Assembly (NCBI RefSeq): GCF_009727065.1
Contig: NZ_WNLP01000008.1
Coordinates: 1 to 64,000, forward strand
Direction: 5' to 3'
DNA length: 64,000 bases
Source of the DNA: Bifidobacterium canis
Lineage (GTDB): Bacteria; Actinomycetota; Actinomycetes; Actinomycetales; Bifidobacteriaceae
In this document: in pieces, positions 1 through 7,539 of the stretch
Layout of the letters: every line of letters begins with the position of its first letter
Numbering within the stretch: position 1 is the first letter of the stretch
Notes under the pieces: model-generated
Databases searched by the model: none
What the model saw: only the letters and a program-made list of their open reading frames with translations
Told to the model about the DNA's origin: nothing
Made by a program: the position numbers and the translations under genes

Positions 1-24
1 TTTCGTGTTTTCCGGGTTTGGCGT

Positions 25-516
25 GTGGTGGGGCTGGCGCCAAGGTGGCGGGCCGCCCGGTGGGGCGGGGGACGCATTGGTGTGCATGTTCTGTTGGTTT
101 GCGGCATGCGAGGTGCAGTGGGTATGGATGGTTTGGCGTGTGGGATGGCGGCGGTGGGCCGTGAGGTGCGTGAACGGATCATGTCGTCTGACCCGGCTGG
201 GTTGGGTGTGGTGGAACGTCGGGTGCGTGCCCGGTTGGATGCGATGAGTGTGCAATGGTGGCATGGGGTGACGATTGTGCGGTATGCACCGATGTGGGGC
301 GCGGTGCGCTATCGCGTGTTCGCCGGGGAGTGGACCGCGGAGCAGATTGTGTTCGACGGCAAGGCGCGTGAGTTGGGTGCGGTGCGTTGCCGTTCGGAAC
401 ACAACCATCGTGCCGCATGGTATGGGGTGGATGCGTTTGACTGGTCGTTCACCGCGGAGGAGGCGTTGCGCAAACTGTTGTTCACCATCACGGGGCGTCG
501 TGCGCGGATCAGTTGA
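25..516 (+). CDS. Hypothetical protein, G-rich coding region
   Basis: I do not recognise this 163-residue open frame. The first roughly 50 residues are low-complexity Gly/Arg/Ala and look like read-through of G-rich DNA. The part after the in-frame ATG near 181 (MSSDPAGLGVVERRV...) looks more protein-like, with Trp-rich segments such as VQWWHGV and AWYGVDAFDW, so that start or a nearby one is more credible. There is no membrane segment or known motif. It converges on a helix-turn-helix gene on the other strand, overlapping by 8 bases. The strong G bias of the coding strand differs from the rest of the window and may mark the edge of an acquired segment. Confidence 0.4.
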   Translation: MVGLAPRWRAARWGGGRIGVHVLLVCGMRGAVGMDGLACGMAAVGREVRERIMSSDPAGLGVVERRVRARLDAMSVQWWHGVTIVRYAPMWGAVRYRVFAGEWTAEQIVFDGKARELGAVRCRSEHNHRAAWYGVDAFDWSFTAEEALRKLLFTITGRRARIS

Positions 517-897
517 GGGTATGGCTGTGCAATGTCGGATGGGGGACCGGTCCGCCTAGCAGTGTGATGAGGGGTGTGGGGTCCACACGGATCAATGTTG
601 GGTCGGTCCGGTCGAAGGACAGTCGCCCGGATTGTTCCAGTTTGCATATGTAATTGCGGGTGCAGTGCAACAACTGGCATGCCTCCCGCAGCGTCGGTTT
701 GTGGTCGAGCGTGATGTGGTCGGCCAATGGTTCGGTCAGGTACCGGTTGAGGCTGTGCGTGGTGATCAACGTCAACCGTTTCGATGGGTGGAGTTTTTCA
801 ACCGCAGGTTGTAGATGTTGCGTTCGCTCATGTTGAGCAGGCGCGCCGCTTCGCTGACGCGATGGGTGCGGGGATACCGATGCGTGATGTGTGTCAT
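509..897 (-). pseudogene. Double helix-turn-helix (excisionase-like) DNA-binding protein, frameshifted as written
   Basis: Two pieces are visible on the minus strand. ATG at 897 gives 41 residues (THRVSEAARLLNMSERNIYN) ending at 772. A TTG at 775 opens an 88-residue frame carrying a second helix-turn-helix (TLREACQLLHCTRNYICKLE). Adding one A to the five-A run at 794-798 joins them into one protein of about 129 residues. In that product the first helix-turn-helix is followed by the beta-hairpin and LNRYL tail usual in MerR/excisionase-type domains, so the protein has two such domains in tandem. Its role is unknown; small proteins of this type often sit in mobile elements or control excision. 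The break is probably a missing base, but a real mutation cannot be excluded. Confidence 0.55.
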
Positions 898-1077
898 GCC
901 CCTACTGATGCGACAAGAACACACGTTGATGGTGGATCAGGTTGTGCGATGACGGGAAACCTTGCCGGTAAGATAGACACCTGTGAGGCACCGGAATGTG
1001 CGCGCGAATACGGAACCATTGTGGTTACAGGGTTTGTGAGGGATGTAATCCAATACCTACATCACCCACTCATAAAA

Positions 1078-1110
1078 AACGGCGTGACCTTCGGGTTACG
1101 CCGTTCTTTT
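1078..1110. terminator. Hairpin with UUCG loop, bidirectional terminator
   Basis: A 12-base-pair stem (AACGGCGTGACC pairing with GGTTACGCCGTT through one G-T pair) closes a TTCG tetraloop. CTTTT follows on the plus strand and a run of six T follows on the minus strand, so it can end transcription from either side. The better T-tract is on the minus strand. Confidence 0.7.
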
Positions 1111-1296
1111 GTTGTGGTTTGCTTGGGGTTCGAGGCGTGTCGCAATCTGGTGTGTTCGGCGTGTCGCCGGCGTGTTGGAGACCGGATAATAGTCGGTTTC
1201 GGAAACCGGATGCTGTGTTTGAGTCACCATTTCGGTCACCAGCACCGCAGCCGAATACGCCTTTGGAGCATACGTCCACACGCCGAACGGGCACAC
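1096..1296 (-). CDS. Possible small hypothetical protein
   Basis: This is a 66-residue frame (start MCPFGVWTYAPKAYS) whose stop lies inside the hairpin at 1078-1110. The hairpin's stronger T-tract is on this strand, which mildly supports a transcript running leftward. The composition is rich in Thr, Gln, Pro and His, with no motif and no clear ribosome binding site. It could equally be chance. The rest of 898-1420 shows no other gene: only short repeats (GGTCACCA twice near 1230) and the promoter of the next operon. Confidence 0.22.
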   Translation of the reverse strand: MCPFGVWTYAPKAYSAAVLVTEMVTQTQHPVSETDYYPVSNTPATRRTHQIATRLEPQANHNKRTA

Positions 1297-1352
1297 TCTA
1301 TTGTGTGAAGAGTAAGCGTACGCAGCTGTTTACACAGGCAAACGTTCACCTA

Positions 1353-1379
1353 GCCAACACAGCATCGTTTGCATACAAT
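1353..1379 (+). promoter_or_regulatory. Putative promoter of response regulator 1
   Basis: A TACAAT -10 box (1374-1379) lies 41 bases before the chosen start, with GCCAA (1353-1357) about 16 bases further upstream. The paralogous regulator at 3649 has the same pair at nearly the same distances (3585-3589 and 3605-3610). Conservation between the two copies is the main support; the upstream box is not a consensus -35. Confidence 0.4.
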
Positions 1380-1420
1380 GAACGACGATGAAAACCGCAG
1401 CGACAACGGGAAGGCTGAAG

Positions 1421-2071
1421 ATGGATGTCACAAGACAGCGGGTCGCACTTGTAGACAATGATCCGCTCACCCTGAATTTACTGGTGCAACGGCTGCCGCA
1501 TTGGGTGCCGGGAACCGAGATCAGCTGGTACTCCGATTCCGGCAACGCGGCCATACATGATTTCCGTGAACTCAAATCCGCTCCTGACGTGCTTCTGCTC
1601 GACATGTCTTTGAAAGAACACGAAAACGGTGTGAACGTATGCCGCAGCATCCGCCGTGAGAACGGAACGACATGGATCTTCGGCATGACCTCCTATCGAC
1701 TCGACCACTACGCACAGGATCTTGCCGAGGCCGGCGCACAGGGCATCATACCGAAATCCGAGAAAAAGATGCTGGCGATGGCGCTCATCGCCGCCAGAAA
1801 CAAGAAAACTTACAATCCGCTCGGAACCAACGCCATCGTGTTCGACACGCCCGAGGAAGCACACGAACGCCTGCTCGCCGAGCAGCCGCACATGCCACCT
1901 CGTCTGAGCCCGCAGGAGCAGCAGATATTCGACCTGCTGTCTCGTGGTTTCGACTATGCCGCCATCGCGCAGAAACTCGGCGTCACGCAGTCTTCGGTGC
2001 GCACGCAGACGCATAGGGCGGTCAAAAACTGGGAGCCAACACGTTGGCTCACGCATTGGTTCTTTGGGTGA
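1421..2071 (+). CDS. NarL/LuxR-type response regulator 1 (C-terminus frameshifted as written)
   Basis: This is a two-component response regulator. A receiver domain (about residues 1-125) carries the phospho-acceptor Asp in VLLLDMSLKEHENG and the switch Thr in GMTSY. A C-terminal LuxR/FixJ helix-turn-helix (RLSPQEQQIFDLLSRG, then SSVRTQTHRAVK) follows. The acidic pair reads VDND rather than the usual DD. ATG at 1421 has GGAAGG six bases upstream and gives the same N-terminal length as its paralogue; an earlier in-frame ATG is at 1388. The last residues (NWEPTRW...) are out of frame. One extra A in the run 2024-2028 restores KKLGANTLAHALVLWV as in the paralogue, moves the stop to 2094 and yields 224 residues overlapping the kinase start. 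It is probably the partner of the kinase at 2078. Confidence 0.85.
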   Translation: MDVTRQRVALVDNDPLTLNLLVQRLPHWVPGTEISWYSDSGNAAIHDFRELKSAPDVLLLDMSLKEHENGVNVCRSIRRENGTTWIFGMTSYRLDHYAQDLAEAGAQGIIPKSEKKMLAMALIAARNKKTYNPLGTNAIVFDTPEEAHERLLAEQPHMPPRLSPQEQQIFDLLSRGFDYAAIAQKLGVTQSSVRTQTHRAVKNWEPTRWLTHWFFG

Positions 2072-2077
2072 TGCAAG

Positions 2078-3238
2078 ATGAGCACGACGACTGAGCAAAC
2101 GCAACGGTGGAATCGCGACCCTCTTGTTCTCTGGAGCCTAGGTGTCGCGGTTCTGCTGTATTGCGTCTGCTCGGTCATCGACACGTTCTGGACCAATGAC
2201 CCGTGGAGCATCACGCTCAGCGCCATCATCCTCACACTCACACTGCTCATTCTCACCGGCAAGAAAACGTTCATAGTGCTCAGCGTCGTGGCTTCATGCG
2301 TCGCCGACGAACTCTCCAACATCGCCGGGTTGGAAATAATCTGCATACTGTTCAGCGCACTTCTGATCTGGGGATACATCGAGAAGAAGATCGCGCAATC
2401 ACTGGCGCTGCCTCTCGTCGCCTTCGCCCTGCTCGAGTTCTTCTACTGTTTCAGGCACGGTTGGAGGGATTCGAATCTCAATGGCGTCATTCTCTACTTA
2501 CTGCTGTGCCTCATTCCCTGGATAGTTGGCAAACTGATTCTGCGCAAGAACACCGAGAAGGAAGTCATCCGCCTACAGATGGAGCTGCACGCCACCGAGC
2601 AGGCGCTTGCCCAGAAGAACAGGGACGCCGAGCTCGCGAAGATGCTGCATGATTCGATCACGAACGATCTTTCGCTCGTCATGCTGATGACCGACGATCC
2701 GGAGGAGGCGCTCACTTCGGAAGATGTCACGCGTATACATGGACTGTCGGGGGAGGCGTTGCGAAAAGTGCACGTCGCCATCCGCTCGCTCACCGATGAT
2801 TCCGATGACTCCGATGCGCTGACGCCGGCGACGTGCACATGCGCGAACATACGCAATCTGTGCCGAGAGAATGACTCCCAACTCGCCGCGATCGGATATC
2901 AGGGGAGCGCAGTGATCTCCGGCGACGATTCGACGGTGGTGAGTCACGAGTGCCTTGACTTGGTTCAGGAACTCTACGCGAACATTCTGCGGCACGCCAC
3001 TGCCGAGAACGCCACCTATGATTTCGCGATCAAGGCGACACCAAAAGGCGTGCGCATCATGCAGTCGAACGAATGCTCCGGGCACGACCGCAAGGGAATC
3101 GCTCCTGGCGGCAGCGGTCTGCTTCTGCACGCTAAGGCCATCGATGCCCTCGGCGGCACGGTCAAAACGTCGATTGTGGATGGACTCTGGATTGCCAATG
3201 CATGGATTCCCGCCCCACATAAAGCAACACGAAGCTGA
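2078..3238 (+). CDS. Membrane sensor histidine kinase 1 (HisKA_3/NarX-like)
   Basis: This 386-residue sensor kinase has five to six hydrophobic segments between residues 15 and 155 and no sizeable extracellular domain. A short coiled stretch follows, then a dimerisation/phosphoacceptor helix with His191 in AKMLHDSITNDLS, the HisKA_3 arrangement. A compact ATPase domain comes last, with an N-box-like QELYANILRHA and a glycine motif GGSGLLLHAKAID. The lack of an external domain suggests it senses a membrane-embedded or intramembrane signal. Its ATG lies inside the restored 3' end of regulator 1, so the two are translationally coupled and probably partners. The signal is unknown. It is intact, unlike its paralogue. 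Confidence 0.85.
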   Translation: MSTTTEQTQRWNRDPLVLWSLGVAVLLYCVCSVIDTFWTNDPWSITLSAIILTLTLLILTGKKTFIVLSVVASCVADELSNIAGLEIICILFSALLIWGYIEKKIAQSLALPLVAFALLEFFYCFRHGWRDSNLNGVILYLLLCLIPWIVGKLILRKNTEKEVIRLQMELHATEQALAQKNRDAELAKMLHDSITNDLSLVMLMTDDPEEALTSEDVTRIHGLSGEALRKVHVAIRSLTDDSDDSDALTPATCTCANIRNLCRENDSQLAAIGYQGSAVISGDDSTVVSHECLDLVQELYANILRHATAENATYDFAIKATPKGVRIMQSNECSGHDRKGIAPGGSGLLLHAKAIDALGGTVKTSIVDGLWIANAWIPAPHKATRS

Positions 3239-3240
3239 AG

Positions 3241-3516
3241 CTAGAATACCGACAGGCAAGTGACAATAGTGCATATGACCACAAGCGCCAACATGCTGCC
3301 GCCACTTAGCGCAGTTTTCAACGTCATTTCACCCGGCTGGACTCGCAGAATAGAGGCAATTGTCTTGCGATTCACAAACACAAGCACCACTGCGAGCGCC
3401 ATGATTGCGATCAACACGATCTGCACGACAGCATAGGCGACGGCAACTATGCATCTGACGACTTTTGTACACAAACGACTACATGCAGAAAAACATAGGG
3501 TTGATGAACCATGCAA
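3241..3516 (-). CDS. Possible small two-helix membrane protein or remnant
   Basis: This is a 91-residue frame opposite to the kinase operons. The first 25 residues look non-coding. The remainder has two hydrophobic segments (VAYAVVQIVLIAIMALAVVL and SMLALVVICTIVTCLSVF) around a polar linker. No ribosome binding site supports any start, so it may be a gene fragment or an incidental frame in the 410-base gap between kinase 1 and regulator 2. Its two-helix layout resembles the small protein at 5621-5886, without visible sequence identity. The rest of the gap (3517-3648) holds only the promoter of regulator 2. Confidence 0.3.
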   Translation of the reverse strand: MHGSSTLCFSACSRLCTKVVRCIVAVAYAVVQIVLIAIMALAVVLVFVNRKTIASILRVQPGEMTLKTALSGGSMLALVVICTIVTCLSVF

Positions 3517-3584
3517 ACAGGCGGCAATTGCCCTATGGGATGCACGCGCGTAGACATGTGACTACAGATAATCGCTGACAGCAT

Positions 3585-3610
3585 GCCAAACGAACTCACC
3601 CACATACAAT
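3585..3610 (+). promoter_or_regulatory. Putative promoter of response regulator 2
   Basis: TACAAT (3605-3610) with GCCAA (3585-3589) upstream mirrors the arrangement before regulator 1. The distance from the -10 box to the start codon is 38 bases here and 41 there. Confidence 0.4.
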
Positions 3611-3648
3611 GTGTTTTTAAGGGTAGAAGACCTACGGAGAGGATCCGC

Positions 3649-4320
3649 ATGGAACACAGAACAGCGACCGTCGCCCTTGTAGACAATGATCCGCTCACCC
3701 TGAGCCTGTTGGTGCAACGACTGCCGCAATGGGTTCCGGGAATACGCATCATCTGGCACACCGATTCCGGTAGCAAAGCACTGCATAATTGCGCTGAACC
3801 GGAGTCCTGCCCGGATATTCTGTTGCTTGACATGTCATTGAAAGAGCATGAGAACGGCGTGCAGGTGTGCCGTTCGATACGCCGACTGAACGATTCCATG
3901 TGGATTCTCGGCATGACATCATACAGTCTTCGCCACTATGCCAGAGATCTGGCCGCCGCTGGCGCACAGGGCATCGTCTCCAAAGGAGATTTGAAGATGC
4001 TCGCATTCGCCATCAATTCAGCACGGCACAAGCACCTATTCAATCCGCTAACCGAGGACATTCCTTTCAAACTACCCGAAGAAGCACACCAAGAGATTGC
4101 ATCTCTTGACGACAGTGACTCAAAGCCCCGTCTGAGCCCGCAGGAGGAGCGTATCTTCGACCTACTCTCCAAAGGGTACGATTATGCAGCTGTGGCAAAA
4201 GAATTCAACATCGCCCCGTCCTCGGTACGCACGCAAGCACATCGCGCTGTAAAGAAACTTGGAGCAAATACGCTGGCACACGCTCTGGTTTTATGGGTGA
4301 CTCAGCATAATGAAGATTAG
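3649..4320 (+). CDS. NarL/LuxR-type response regulator 2
   Basis: This 223-residue paralogue of the regulator at 1421 is co-linear throughout. The receiver has the acceptor Asp in ILLLDMSLKEHENG, with VDND again in place of the acidic pair. The helix-turn-helix reads RLSPQEERIFDLLSKG...SSVRTQAHRAVKKLG. The start is the ATG at 3649, preceded by GGAGAGG; the frame stays open upstream but that part is not conserved. Its stop overlaps the ATG (4310) of kinase 2. Protein-level similarity to regulator 1 is high across the whole length, so the pair arose by duplication of a regulator-kinase unit. Confidence 0.88.
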   Translation: MEHRTATVALVDNDPLTLSLLVQRLPQWVPGIRIIWHTDSGSKALHNCAEPESCPDILLLDMSLKEHENGVQVCRSIRRLNDSMWILGMTSYSLRHYARDLAAAGAQGIVSKGDLKMLAFAINSARHKHLFNPLTEDIPFKLPEEAHQEIASLDDSDSKPRLSPQEERIFDLLSKGYDYAAVAKEFNIAPSSVRTQAHRAVKKLGANTLAHALVLWVTQHNED

Positions 4321-5444
4321 CCAACTCAAAAACCTGATGCTGTAATCCTATGGAGCGTCTCCATCACTTTTATCGTGTATTGGGTCGCCGCATTTTTCTC
4401 TTCATTCTGGAGAATGGGTTCCCCTAGCGCCGAACTCACAGTTGCACTTTCGCTCCTGCTCTTATGCACTCTAACCGGAAAAGAAGAGTTTATTATTATC
4501 TGCGCGATACTGCCGTGCATGCTCGAAGAGCAGATCCTATTCCCTGGAGTGTGCATAGTATGCACATTATTCTGCTCGCTTTTTCTTTGGGGATATTTGG
4601 AGAGGCGAAATAGAATAACCGCTCTTCTCCCTGTTACTTCTTTTTTATATTAACAATCAGATATTATTTTTCAATAGTTTTGCACTCGGATATGGATTTA
4701 CTGGAGTAATCGTTTATTTTCTATGCTGTTTTACTCCATGGATCTTAGGAAGACTACTCCTACAGAAAAACATTGAGAGAGAAACGTAAAAGTTGCGCAT
4801 GCAACTGCAGGAAAGTGAACGACAGCTGCAACAGAAGAAGAAAGATGAGGCATTAGCTCAAATGCTTCATGACTCAATAACCGGCGACCTATCGCTGATT
4901 ATGCTTGCAGCCAGTGGGCCAGAGCAGACCGACAAAGACAAGGATCTAATACTCTCGCTGTCGCAGGAGGCTTTGCGTAAAACCCATGCAGTCATCGAGC
5001 TACTTGAAGAAAACCGCCACCAAACGGAGACGCCCGCTCTCTGCCATGGTTCAGACATACGGAATCTCTGCTGCGAAAAAGATGCTCAGATGCAACAAAT
5101 CGGTCACACAGGGGAAGCACACGTCATCGGAGACCAGAACATTCCCGTCAACGATGAATGCATGCAACTGATACAAGAGTTGTATGCCAACATACTCAGA
5201 CATTGCAGAAACAGCACATACACCTTCGCAATAAAAATATCAGAAGAAGGTGTGAGCATCACGCAAACGAATACCTGCAACGATGAGCTTCAACTGCAAA
5301 CACACGGTGGCAAAGATTGGAGCTCCACCGAAAACCATCGAAGGACTTGGCGGACGTTTTACCGCAGCACGAGTCGAGGACTCATGGACTGTCAGCGCCT
5401 GGATTCCCTCATCCGTTCCCACACGATTAGCACCGGCAGAGTAA
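4310..5444 (+). pseudogene. Membrane sensor histidine kinase 2, multiply disrupted
   Basis: This is a paralogue of the kinase at 2078, recovered only by switching frames. Fragments line up in order: the N-terminal membrane part (AVILWSVSITFIVYW, LLLLCTLTGKEEFI), the last membrane segment (GVIVYFLCCFTPWILGRLLL), the phosphoacceptor helix (AQMLHDSITGDLS), the N-box (QELYANILRH) and the final ATPase strand (SWTVSAWIPS). Single missing bases explain five breaks: the A-run 4328-4332, T-runs 4641-4646 and 4667-4671, the G at 5315 and the A-run 5331-5334. An in-frame TAA at 4787-4789 also falls where kinase 1 has Ile. Restored length would be about 379 residues against 386 for kinase 1. The density of damage and the nonsense codon make real decay possible. 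Confidence 0.75.
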
Positions 5445-5620
5445 GACATTACACATTTTCTCTCACTCACATCCACTGCCCGTCAAAGCGAACAGCAAGG
5501 CGGCGCCGGTACACATTCGCCTACAAAACTGCCTTTTCCGTACATCGCGCAGCATTCTCTCACCAAGATGTAAGTAACGGCACACAACTGCCGCATAGAA
5601 CTTTACCGAAGGAGAGAATC

Positions 5621-5886
5621 ATGAGCACAAAGAAAAGCTACGATACGTTGCAGGCGACGCCTGCAACGATAGCGATCATGTGGTGGACGTTCTCCATCAT
5701 TGCAGTAGAGGGATGGCCAGTAGTCACGATTGCGTGCTTCCTCATCGCGATGTATCTCACCGTTCACTACTTTCGCAACGGTGCGCCAAAACTATAACGC
5801 CATACACCAGCATTGGCATCAAGCTCGGCATTGTGCTTAATGTCATCGGCACTCTACTCTTGTTTGCCCTCGCATACATGAGTTGA
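5621..5886 (+). CDS. Small membrane protein, frameshifted as written
   Basis: ATG at 5621 is preceded by a strong AAGGAGAG. As written it encodes 58 residues ending at 5797, with hydrophobic segments around TIAIMWWTFSIIA and TIACFLIAMYLTVHYF. One added A in the run 5788-5791 extends it through a further hydrophobic helix (LGIVLNVIGTLLLFALAYM) to a stop at 5886, giving 88 residues and two to three membrane helices. The family is unknown. It lies after kinase 2 in the same direction and could be a target or accessory of the system. 5445-5620 contains nothing else recognisable. Confidence 0.5.
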
Positions 5887-5908
5887 GTCGTGCTCTATCA
5901 CGTCTGGT

Positions 5909-5941
5909 TGTCGAAGTTCAACAATAAGTCGATCTTCGACA
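5909..5941. terminator. Weak hairpin after the small membrane gene
   Basis: TGTCGAAG and CTTCGACA form an 8-base-pair stem around a 17-base loop. No clean T-tract follows, so terminator function is uncertain. The rest of 5887-6083 is AT-rich with no gene and is probably the promoter region for the next gene. Confidence 0.3.
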
Positions 5942-6083
5942 GTCAGACTTTCTATATCTAAATAAGAAACTCTTTATTCTCTTAAACCTAAGAACGCAAG
6001 TGCTGAGAAATATGAGAAAACCATCTCTTCGTTGCTGACAACTTGTTATTCTATGAGAGAAATCTCGTAGAAGGGTGTTTGCA

Positions 6084-6716
6084 ATGCAGCAAGTACATGT
6101 GAGAAGAATAAAGAAGAAGTGGGTTGCGGTTATCAGCCTACTCGTCGGAGGATTGCTCGGCGTCTTTGTTGTTACAGGCATCTGGTCAATGTTCCCCAGC
6201 ACCATGCCGCCATTCTTGCAAAAGAACGCAGAATCAACGAACACGCAGGTGATACGCGCTCTGGAACGAACAGAAGAGGTGTCACTGGTCAGACTCGGCG
6301 TCACCGGCATCGCCTCGCAAGAGAACAATAGCCATCTGTTCAATATCGAGATTCCGGGGTCGAACAGAACGAAGTTCATTCAATACACGTTTGACGCCAA
6401 GCTTGGCTTCGAAGGCAAGGACGTGACGATAGAGAAAACAGGCGATAGCACGTACACGATCACCGTTCCGGAATTCAAATTCATCGGCTACGACAATCCC
6501 GAATACAGGGTGGCGGTCGAGAACAACGGGATGCTGAGCTTCGGCACGGCACAGATTGATTCCACGGAAATGATCAATGAGATCATCAATAACGACACGA
6601 AAGCCGAATACATCAAATCAAATCAGGATCTGCTGAAAGATCAAGCGAAACTGTTCTACACGTCGATCATCATGAGCATCGACCCCGATGTGAAGCTGAC
6701 TTTCGAATATAAGTGA
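6084..6716 (+). CDS. Membrane-anchored DUF4230-like protein
   Basis: The 210-residue product has a basic N-terminus and one hydrophobic helix (VAVISLLVGGLLGVFVV, about residues 14-32), then a soluble, presumably extracytoplasmic domain. The pattern of strands with IEIPGSNRTKFIQYTF, a glycine/aspartate turn and a final basic YK tail resembles DUF4230, a family of unknown function; I infer this from pattern only. ATG at 6084 follows AAGGG at a suitable distance. It is a single-gene unit that converges on the acetyltransferase gene, with a shared hairpin terminator just after its stop. Confidence 0.6.
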   Translation: MQQVHVRRIKKKWVAVISLLVGGLLGVFVVTGIWSMFPSTMPPFLQKNAESTNTQVIRALERTEEVSLVRLGVTGIASQENNSHLFNIEIPGSNRTKFIQYTFDAKLGFEGKDVTIEKTGDSTYTITVPEFKFIGYDNPEYRVAVENNGMLSFGTAQIDSTEMINEIINNDTKAEYIKSNQDLLKDQAKLFYTSIIMSIDPDVKLTFEYK

Positions 6717-7279
6717 CACAAAGCGAAGCAGCGGGTGCGGATCGAAGAATGATCCGCACCCGCTGCTTTATTCCAGCGTCTTTCCATCAGATAATCGGTC
6801 TGGCGGTCATCGCCCACGTAGAAATCATGCTGGCCGGTGCGAGTGAAACCGAACCTCTTGTAGAACGCTTGCGCGGCATCGTTGTGCTCCCACACGCCGA
6901 GCCAGATGCGCGTCTTTCCAAGTTGGCGAGCCTGATCCATCGCCGTGTTCATAAGCAGGGTGCCGATGCCGTGCCGTTTGAACTCGCGCAGAATATAGAT
7001 GCGCTGCACCTCGAGTGCGTCATCGCCCATCTCTTCGGTCTGTGCTCGGCCGACGTTGACTTTCATGTAGCCGGCCGGTGTGCCATCGACGGTCACCAGA
7101 AAGAACGTCGAATCAGGGTCGTTGATCTGCTCGGCAAGCACATCGCGGTTGTAGTCACGTTCCAGAAAATCGCGCATATCCTGCTCGGTGTTGCTTGCCG
7201 CGAACGTCTCGGTGAACGTGCGAATGCTCAGGTCACGAATGACGTCGACATCAGTGGTGCGCTGCACTTGAACGGGCAT
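6656..7279 (-). CDS. GNAT-family N-acetyltransferase
   Basis: This is a GNAT enzyme that would transfer an acetyl group from acetyl-CoA to an unknown amine. The core is clear: a substrate-binding N-terminus (TETFAASNTEQDMRDF), strand 4 with the acetyl-CoA pyrophosphate loop EFKRHGIGTLLM, and the C-terminal QAFYKRFGFTRTG. ATG at 7279 follows GAGGAG. The domain ends at TDYLMERRW. The frame as written then runs through the terminator hairpin into the convergent gene, giving 207 residues. A single missing A near 6771-6772 would place a stop just before the hairpin, so the true product is probably about 170 residues. Confidence 0.85.
   Translation of the reverse strand: MPVQVQRTTDVDVIRDLSIRTFTETFAASNTEQDMRDFLERDYNRDVLAEQINDPDSTFFLVTVDGTPAGYMKVNVGRAQTEEMGDDALEVQRIYILREFKRHGIGTLLMNTAMDQARQLGKTRIWLGVWEHNDAAQAFYKRFGFTRTGQHDFYVGDDRQTDYLMERRWNKAAGADHSSIRTRCFALCHLYSKVSFTSGSMLMMIDV
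6726..6768. terminator. Bidirectional terminator between convergent genes
   Basis: An 18-base-pair perfect stem (arms 6726-6743 and 6751-6768) closes a 7-base loop and lies between the stop of the DUF4230-like gene and the expected end of the acetyltransferase. T-rich tails are short on both sides. Confidence 0.75.
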
Positions 7280-7403
7280 GACAATCTCCTCACTACAGTT
7301 ATCACAGAGTGCTTCTGCCTACACAATATATAACGAGTCGACAGGGGAGCGGGCAGCGAACAAAGTGACGTTCGGAACGTTGTGCGCATGCGACACACCG
7401 AAG

Positions 7404-7431
7404 TTGCGTAACCCACACCTTCTGATAGACT
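7404..7431 (+). promoter_or_regulatory. Putative promoter of tRNA-Gly
   Basis: TTGCGT (7404-7409) and TAGACT (7426-7431), spaced by 16 bases, end 35 bases before the tRNA. The region 7280-7466 otherwise carries the 5' side of the leftward acetyltransferase gene and no other gene. Confidence 0.5.
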
Positions 7432-7466
7432 CGTGATTCGTGCTCAGCGAGAAGCTGCAAGCATCT

Positions 7467-7539
7467 GCGGACATAGCTTAGTTGGTAAAGCGCGACCTTG
7501 CCAAGGTCGAGACCGCGGGTTCGAATCCCGTTGTCCGCT
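7467..7539 (+). tRNA. tRNA-Gly (anticodon GCC)
   Basis: This is a complete 73-base cloverleaf. The acceptor GCGGACA pairs with TGTCCGC. The D arm contains AGTTGGT. The anticodon stem CGACC/GGTCG surrounds loop TTGCCAA, so the anticodon is GCC. The T arm has GTTCGAAT. CCA is not encoded; the discriminator is T. Confidence 0.95.

Noticed and set aside
1140..1260. CRISPR-like or tandem repeats near the left end
   Set aside because: Only isolated short matches (GGTCACCA twice, a CGGTTT/AAACCG palindrome) occur; no regular repeat-spacer array exists anywhere in the window.
4793..5797. A 334-residue fusion of a kinase ATPase domain with a small membrane protein
   Set aside because: The fusion exists only because two bases are missing in kinase 2 (5315 and 5331-5334). 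Restoring them gives a normal kinase end at 5444 and a separate gene at 5621 with its own ribosome site.
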